From IMG/VR virus record IMGVR_UViG_3300003177_000023, positions 1-24,341 of that record: 24,341 nt of DNA; one strand, 5' to 3'. Positions 20,483 to 24,341 of this stretch are shown piece by piece. Position numbers and translations under genes: made by a program. Under the pieces are notes generated by a model. That model had not been told where the DNA came from and did not search any database. It saw only the letters and a program-made list of their open reading frames with translations. The stretch is from a virus. The number at the start of each line of letters is the position of its first letter. The stretch's first letter is position 1.

Positions 20483-21073
20483 TATCTACCCCTTTCTCTA
20501 AATAATACTTTTCCCATAGAATTAATTCCGTGGTGGTGATTTCCCCCTCTGGGAAAAGAGAGGGCTTTACTTGAAACAAAAATTGGTTTCTTGCTTCGCA
20601 TAAAGCCATAATCCCTGCTATGCCTGGATATTCCCAGAGGGATCTGGCTTTTTTACAGCAATTTCCATCCCCAACCCTGTTAAAGCAGTGATTTTATTGG
20701 TTAATAAATAAAATTCTATTGGGTAACACTCGGCAAATTTAACGGCTGTGTGCTGATCAATCTCAGGAGTTAAAGAACAAACCACTAATTGGTTTATTCG
20801 CTTAACAAGATCGAAAGGGACATTCGTCCCTGTGCCTAACACCTCACGCAACTCTGCGGTTACTTCTTGAGAATTACCCAATGCTTCTACTATTTGAGAA
20901 AGCGATTGCTGAGTAGTTTCAAGGTCTAACATACGAGCTAACTCTTCCCCTGTTTGCCCTCTAATACGCCAAAGCGGTTCACCCTCAAAAAAGGAAGCTA
21001 GAGATGGTACTTTAACCTCCTCAATTCGTTGTTTAAATTCCTGCTTAAGAAATGCCGTTTTATTAAATGCCAT
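20475..21073 (-). CDS. Tail assembly chaperone gpGT fusion by -1 frameshift
   Basis: If ribosomes slip -1 at the slippery site (20654-20648), reading changes after K142 from PDPSGNIQA to ARSLWEYPGIAGIMALCEAR and on to LILWEKYYLEKGVDNG, giving a fusion of about 199 aa. The extension has no independent start and fills the gap between gpG and the tape measure gene exactly, ending 8 bases inside the tape-measure start. In lambda gpGT is made at a low rate and recruits the tail tube to the tape measure. Confidence 0.75.
20618..21073 (-). CDS. Tail assembly chaperone gpG-like
   Basis: The product is 151 aa, starting MAFNKTAFLKQEFKQRIEEV. It is helical, with GEPLWRIRGQTGEELARMLD (residues 31-50) and a hydrophobic LLTNKITALTGLGMEIAV end. 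Size, place between the major tail protein and the tape measure, and the frameshifted extension identify it as a gpG-type chaperone that keeps the tape measure soluble until tube polymerisation. Its ATG overlaps the last base of the tail-tube gene. Confidence 0.8.
   Translation of the reverse strand: MAFNKTAFLKQEFKQRIEEVKVPSLASFFEGEPLWRIRGQTGEELARMLDLETTQQSLSQIVEALGNSQEVTAELREVLGTGTNVPFDLVKRINQLVVCSLTPEIDQHTAVKFAECYPIEFYLLTNKITALTGLGMEIAVKKPDPSGNIQA
20648..20654 (-). promoter_or_regulatory. Slippery heptamer A-AAA-AAG
   Basis: In the gpG frame the codons are GTA AAA AAG, so the phased heptamer A AAA AAG is the same as in E. coli dnaX. A -1 slip fuses gpG to the T-like frame. The downstream CCAGATCCCTCTGGGA could form a stimulatory stem (CCAGA/TCTGG). 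Confidence 0.8.
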
Positions 21074-21996
21074 TAACTTGCTCTATCAATAGATTCTACT
21101 TCGGGTGAAATGGTGCACGAAACACTAGGATTATTTGCCGCACCAAAAGTACGTCCAATGCCTAATTTTCCTTGGGTTAAAATATGCGGCAATTTGTTCC
21201 GATCTTGATAATATTTAAACCACAAAGTTTCCCCTTTTTTACCGATTAAGTTATCAGTAATCCCGTCTTTTAACACCGCTGTAAAAGACCCTTGCCCTAA
21301 TGATGAGCTGGATGCGCCTATTGTTGCACCGTAAACCTGTGTGGAACTGGTTGAAAATGAGGTTTCTGCTGGTACAAAATCATTAGCAAACGTTTGTTCT
21401 AAGAAAATAGGGTCACCATAGGACGCATAAACTCCTTTAGTATTTCCGCCTGTGTGAATGGCAGGCAGTGCAGTAGAAAAATGTATTTCGGCTGTTTCAT
21501 TAGCAACTGTAAAAACGGGAAAATCTGAGCGTTCAACATGAGTTCCGATAATAGTAAATATTTCCTGCTGTGAAATTACTGCCGCAGCACTACTAGCTAA
21601 TCTTACTTGACCAATTTCAATGGATGAAACTGGGATAAAAGGCGGTCCTCCTGCTGCACCCCGTGTTTCGGAAAATGTAGTAGAAGCCCCAGCAGTTCCC
21701 GTAATAAGAGCAATCGCACCTAAGGAAGTTACCGTAATAGAGATAACGCTTGCTACATTGGTTGCAGGTCGAGTTATTGAGGTATCAACGGAAGCGGAAA
21801 CTACAATATCAGTTCCTGCGATGGAAGCAGTTAAGGCTGCAATGTCAATCGAGTTATTAGCCCCTGATACCGATGGCAGTATCGCCCGCACGGCTGAAGA
21901 GGTAAAAGTTAAATGGTCGCCACTGTCTGTCAGTGCGCCCATAGGGTAAAAAGTAACCCCTGTTTCATATTCTAAAAGTGAGTTTTCATTAGACAT
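21073..21996 (-). CDS. Major tail tube protein (gpV-like)
   Basis: The product is 307 aa, beginning MSNENSLLEYETGVTFYPMG. It is Ser/Thr/Ala-rich and beta-rich throughout, with DPIFLEQTFANDFVPAETSF and IGKKGETLWFKYYQDRNKLP in the C-terminal third and an end that resembles a tail-tube (VSCTISPEVESIDRAS). In siphophages the major tail protein lies between the terminator and the chaperone genes, as here. It would form the hexameric tube around the tape measure. A tube protein of this length probably carries an added surface domain (about residues 30-120). Confidence 0.75.
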   Translation of the reverse strand: MSNENSLLEYETGVTFYPMGALTDSGDHLTFTSSAVRAILPSVSGANNSIDIAALTASIAGTDIVVSASVDTSITRPATNVASVISITVTSLGAIALITGTAGASTTFSETRGAAGGPPFIPVSSIEIGQVRLASSAAAVISQQEIFTIIGTHVERSDFPVFTVANETAEIHFSTALPAIHTGGNTKGVYASYGDPIFLEQTFANDFVPAETSFSTSSTQVYGATIGASSSSLGQGSFTAVLKDGITDNLIGKKGETLWFKYYQDRNKLPHILTQGKLGIGRTFGAANNPSVSCTISPEVESIDRAS

Positions 21997-22013
21997 ACTG
22001 TCTCCTTATTGTG

Positions 22014-22448
22014 TTAATTGACAGCAACGAACGGATCGCCGTGCTGAGTTGCATAAAAAATAGTAAAAATAACCACCAGCGAAATAATGCCACTGCCCTC
22101 AGCTGGATAAGTAGGGGTTGCTGATACATAGTCCATTCTGTTCGCCAAGCCACCAAAGCTGCTATCGTTTGCCATAATGGTTTTAATAACTTCCCCAATG
22201 ACCGCATTGGCTTCCGTGCTTGCGTGACTGATTACGTTAAACTGCATATCCAACGCAATCGGAAAGCTACACTTCTGCATCCCAAAAGCTTGCTCTTCTG
22301 CCGTATCTTCGCCATCCCAGATAGATACATTTCTAACAAAAGCATCATTAACATGTGCGCGTTTCGTGCGCTCTACCGTGTCTGATGATAAGCTTTGCGC
22401 TCGTGCAGTGAATGCTTTAATAATTTGCTCTCTAATTGTGTCAGCCAT
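22014..22448 (-). CDS. Tail terminator-like protein (gpU position)
   Basis: The product is 144 aa: MADTIREQIIKAFTARAQSL at the start, a middle DMQFNVISHASTEANAVIGE and a C-terminal strand SGIISLVVIFTIFYATQHGD that matches the ending of gpU-like and minor tail completion proteins (conserved Y-x-T-x-x-x-D/N-P). Position before the tube gene supports a tail terminator that caps the tube. It overlaps the gpZ-like gene by 8 bases. Confidence 0.65.
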   Translation of the reverse strand: MADTIREQIIKAFTARAQSLSSDTVERTKRAHVNDAFVRNVSIWDGEDTAEEQAFGMQKCSFPIALDMQFNVISHASTEANAVIGEVIKTIMANDSSFGGLANRMDYVSATPTYPAEGSGIISLVVIFTIFYATQHGDPFVAVN

Positions 22449-23013
22449 TGCGCCTACTCAATATAAAATTAACTTGTGCGTGCAGTTCGCTTAATAAACG
22501 ATCTGCCGATGTCGTTTGTACTTGCTGTGACAGCCCTGGGGTTTTTTCGTAAATCGTAGTTATAGATGGTCCGAACATTTCTTCGATGGGCAATCTTGGC
22601 GAATAAACACCAGGTGATATTTTTGATCGCTTAAAAATGCCTGTATGCCCGCTGTGTATTGTTGCGTAAAAATGGTGACGGAACTTTACTCCCTGCTCCG
22701 CTTTCCATATTTTTACAGAAACTCCTTTTGCTAGTTTTCGATTAGCAAATAAAATCGCGGGCATTGAAGCCCCTCTGAGAGTGATTTTTGCACTCAGTCT
22801 ATCGTTACTTGCTTTTCTGATTGAGATGTACTCTTTAATCTTTTTGGATTTCAGCGTAACCGTCTTGCCCACTTCTTTTGCTACCAGTGTTTTTGCAGCC
22901 GCCGCTGTTTTATTAATTGAACGTCTTAGTGCTGTTTTAGTATCGCGCTGAATACCATTTAATAGCGCATTCACACTAGCTAATTGCGCCTGATTAATTG
23001 TAATTGTTGTCAT
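22441..23013 (-). CDS. Minor tail protein Z-like (tail completion)
   Basis: The product is 190 aa. A basic helical N-terminus (LLNGIQRDTKTALRRSINKT, then KTLVAKEVGKTV) leads to the segment KISPGVYSPRLPIEEMFGPS, which is the signature of lambda gpZ-family proteins (R-L-P-I-x-E-x-x-G-P-S). gpZ joins the tail to the head in lambda. The TGA overlaps the next start, and its ATG overlaps the preceding gene by 4 bases. Confidence 0.8.
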   Translation of the reverse strand: MTTITINQAQLASVNALLNGIQRDTKTALRRSINKTAAAAKTLVAKEVGKTVTLKSKKIKEYISIRKASNDRLSAKITLRGASMPAILFANRKLAKGVSVKIWKAEQGVKFRHHFYATIHSGHTGIFKRSKISPGVYSPRLPIEEMFGPSITTIYEKTPGLSQQVQTTSADRLLSELHAQVNFILSRRNG

Positions 23014-23312
23014 GATTTAACCACCACACGCACATAATGACCATCATCAAATAAAACGCTTTCAACGACAAAAGATTGTTTATTAAACATAATTCTGTCC
23101 CCCTTTACTGGGTAATGCGTAATGCTTTTTAATAAAAATTCCACTTCTTTGCGATATTCGATCGTATAGCCATCTAGCCCTACATCCTGCACCAACTGAT
23201 CAACCACCGCTTTAATCTGTATTGATCCGCCCGATTGATAAATATAAGTAATATCATCACCCAAGCCAGTCATTAACGCGTCGTCTGAAAACATATCCAA
23301 AAAACTAGACAT
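23010..23312 (-). CDS. Head-tail joining protein (gpFII-like)
   Basis: The product is 100 aa: MSSFLDMFSDDALMTGLGDD, then IKAVVDQL and a C-terminal barrel with PVKGDRIMFNKQSFVVESVL and DDGHYVRVVVK. This two-part shape (short helix plus beta barrel ending in V-V-V) is that of lambda gpFII-type stopper proteins. It starts on the base adjoining the previous stop. Confidence 0.65.
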   Translation of the reverse strand: MSSFLDMFSDDALMTGLGDDITYIYQSGGSIQIKAVVDQLVQDVGLDGYTIEYRKEVEFLLKSITHYPVKGDRIMFNKQSFVVESVLFDDGHYVRVVVKS

Positions 23313-23639
23313 TTAGGAAATTGTCCCTTTTTCAATGCTTAATGTAACAAACCATGTTGTTTTTCCATTATCATTCACCTGTATTTCCAGCAAAGCCGAG
23401 CCGTATTCAGTGATAAGCGCTGTATCTGCGCTACTAAAAACAACCACCACTAATGAATTAGCCCAATCAGCCCCCACAGTGGTACTAGCGCAAACAACTG
23501 GGTTAATTAAAGTTCTCGCTCTATCTTCACTAATTAACGCTGCTTTTACGACCGCAGCTGTATTAATCGAGAATGCCGTATTATCTTTTTTTAATGAAAC
23601 TGGAAGCGTTACATCATCACCCGTTACAATCACCGACAT
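23313..23639 (-). CDS. Structural protein of the connector region (108 aa)
   Basis: The product begins MSVIVTGDDVTLPVSLKKDN and is an all-beta domain with SSADTALITEYGSALLEIQV and ending TWFVTLSIEKGTIS. It resembles the Ig-like or BppU-type N-terminal domains of phage structural proteins but is not assigned to a family. The start overlaps the previous gene by 10 bases, and the stop abuts the gpFII-like gene. Confidence 0.55.
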   Translation of the reverse strand: MSVIVTGDDVTLPVSLKKDNTAFSINTAAVVKAALISEDRARTLINPVVCASTTVGADWANSLVVVVFSSADTALITEYGSALLEIQVNDNGKTTWFVTLSIEKGTIS

Positions 23640-23893
23640 AGTATTGATGCCTCGTTATTTTTCTTAATACTGGCTGATAACAAAGTTAATTTATTAGCCG
23701 TTAATCTTTGTTTTCGTAAATTAGCACTGACCTGCCCACTGATATTCGCATTCAAACCGCGCGTAATGTATGCGCTTCGTAAGCCGCTAATAATAACCGT
23801 TGCACTACTACCTGACTGAGCGTTTAAGTGTGTCCATGCGCTGGCATTATTCGGGGCAGTTGAACCAGCGGTTAAAATATCCCAAGCAGTCAT
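23630..23893 (-). CDS. Small structural protein (87 aa)
   Basis: The ATG at 23893 overlaps the stop of the preceding gene (ATGA) and is preferred over an upstream in-frame ATG at 23908. The product, MTAWDILTAGSTAPNNASAW and on to a basic end (SANLRKQRLTANKLTLLSAS), has no recognised family. It lies in the head-tail connector block, so a virion role is plausible. Confidence 0.55.
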   Translation of the reverse strand: MTAWDILTAGSTAPNNASAWTHLNAQSGSSATVIISGLRSAYITRGLNANISGQVSANLRKQRLTANKLTLLSASIKKNNEASILCR

Positions 23894-24341
23894 TGCGTAT
23901 GACTCCAAACTTTTGCGGCTATATCTAACTTATCCTGTGCTGTCACTGCTGTCACTACTGCGGGAATAGTGATTAAGATGTTACTTGATATAGTTTCTGA
24001 ATGACCTCCGTTAGCAACATCTAGAATGAAACTTTTAGTAAGCCCTACGCTACTCATTAATTCGAAGGAAGCACTGGAAAGAACTTGTATTACTTGTTGT
24101 TTCCCTAAGTTAATACTTTGAATTAGCTCAGTAGAGCTTGAACTACTGACAGCCAACATCTGTTGTTGCAGCAAGCTAATGATTTGAGTTAATTCTGAAG
24201 ATATAGAATTATTAATTCCTAGCAATTGTCCTTGAGTTAAAGCTATATTTTGAATTACTTCAGATAGTGTAGAGTTATTAATTCCTAGCAATTGTCCTTG
24301 AGTTAAAGCTATATTTTGAATTACTTCGGATAGTGTAGAGT
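23890..24341 (-). CDS. Repeat-containing structural protein, C-terminal part, runs off right edge
   Basis: The minus-strand frame is open to the right border; the true start lies outside. The visible 150 codons hold at least two nearly identical 66-base (22-residue) units, LSEVIQNIALTQGQLLGINN, and then three or four degenerating helical repeats with the same spacing (SELTQIISLLQQQMLAVSSS). The end TAQDKLDIAAKVWSH resembles C-termini of several phage structural proteins. The 22-residue amphipathic period suggests a rod or coiled coil. Function unknown. Confidence 0.6.
   Translation of the reverse strand, partial: STLSEVIQNIALTQGQLLGINNSTLSEVIQNIALTQGQLLGINNSISSELTQIISLLQQQMLAVSSSSSTELIQSINLGKQQVIQVLSSASFELMSSVGLTKSFILDVANGGHSETISSNILITIPAVVTAVTAQDKLDIAAKVWSHTQ
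24209..24341 (-). repeat. Tandem 66-bp repeats in the coding sequence
   Basis: Two consecutive 66-base units differ at one visible position (ACTTCAG versus ACTTCGG), and a third, more divergent unit begins near 24196. More units probably continue beyond the right border. The near identity points to recent slippage or unequal exchange. Confidence 0.85.

Overview
The window reads as part of the genome of a temperate, lambda-like siphophage of a low-to-moderate GC proteobacterium, probably a gammaproteobacterium. The tRNA-His 3' end copied in its attachment site and a proteobacterial-type palindrome fit this; the host cannot be named from the window alone. Late tail genes occupy 13406-24341 on the minus strand and end at an attachment site (13109-13405). 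The integrase (12149-13108) points into that site from the other side. Int arm-type repeats lie on both sides of the tRNA-derived core, so this looks like an intact attP, i.e. a free phage or circular molecule rather than an integrated prophage.

Replication and control (1-4181): on the minus strand a LuxR-type HTH gene, a small membrane protein, SSB, a 47-aa protein and the N-terminal part of an O/DnaD-like replication protein form a tightly packed operon. The replication gene carries in-frame iterons (putative origin). A divergent Cro-like/CI-like switch sits at 1522-2214 with two TATTAC-N4-GTAATA operators; a third copy guards the rightward early promoter at about 4100. Behind the repressor lies a HipA-family kinase plus an unknown partner gene, and a RelE-like toxin remnant lies on the opposite strand.

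Rightward early region (4182-6399): small unknown genes, a structured leader (4732-4866), a lytic transglycosylase, a protein with a C-terminal sliding-clamp-binding-like motif, a zinc-finger protein and a DUF4224-like protein.

The standout is a compact eight-gene operon at 6412-11293. It holds a Csf1-like zinc protein, a 56-aa ORF, a GT-B-like glycosyltransferase, a TGT/DpdA-like (7-deazaguanine transglycosylase) TIM-barrel protein, a clear Cas6f/Csy4-type crRNA endonuclease, a small helical protein in the Cas11 position, Csf2 (Cas7) and Csf3 (Cas5). It resembles a type IV-B-like CRISPR-Cas effector module with no visible array, no adaptation genes, and no DinG, RecD or CysH. Two putative nucleic-acid modification enzymes sit where accessory enzymes usually lie. 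Base composition differs from the surrounding strongly T-poor plus strand, which suggests acquired cargo.

After it come a sigma70-like promoter with a two-hairpin leader, three small genes and the integrase. The tail block, read right to left, holds a repeat protein running off the right edge, connector/completion proteins, gpZ-, gpU- and gpV-like proteins, a gpG/gpGT pair with an A-AAA-AAG slippery site, a frame-broken tape measure gene, and distal tail/fibre genes.
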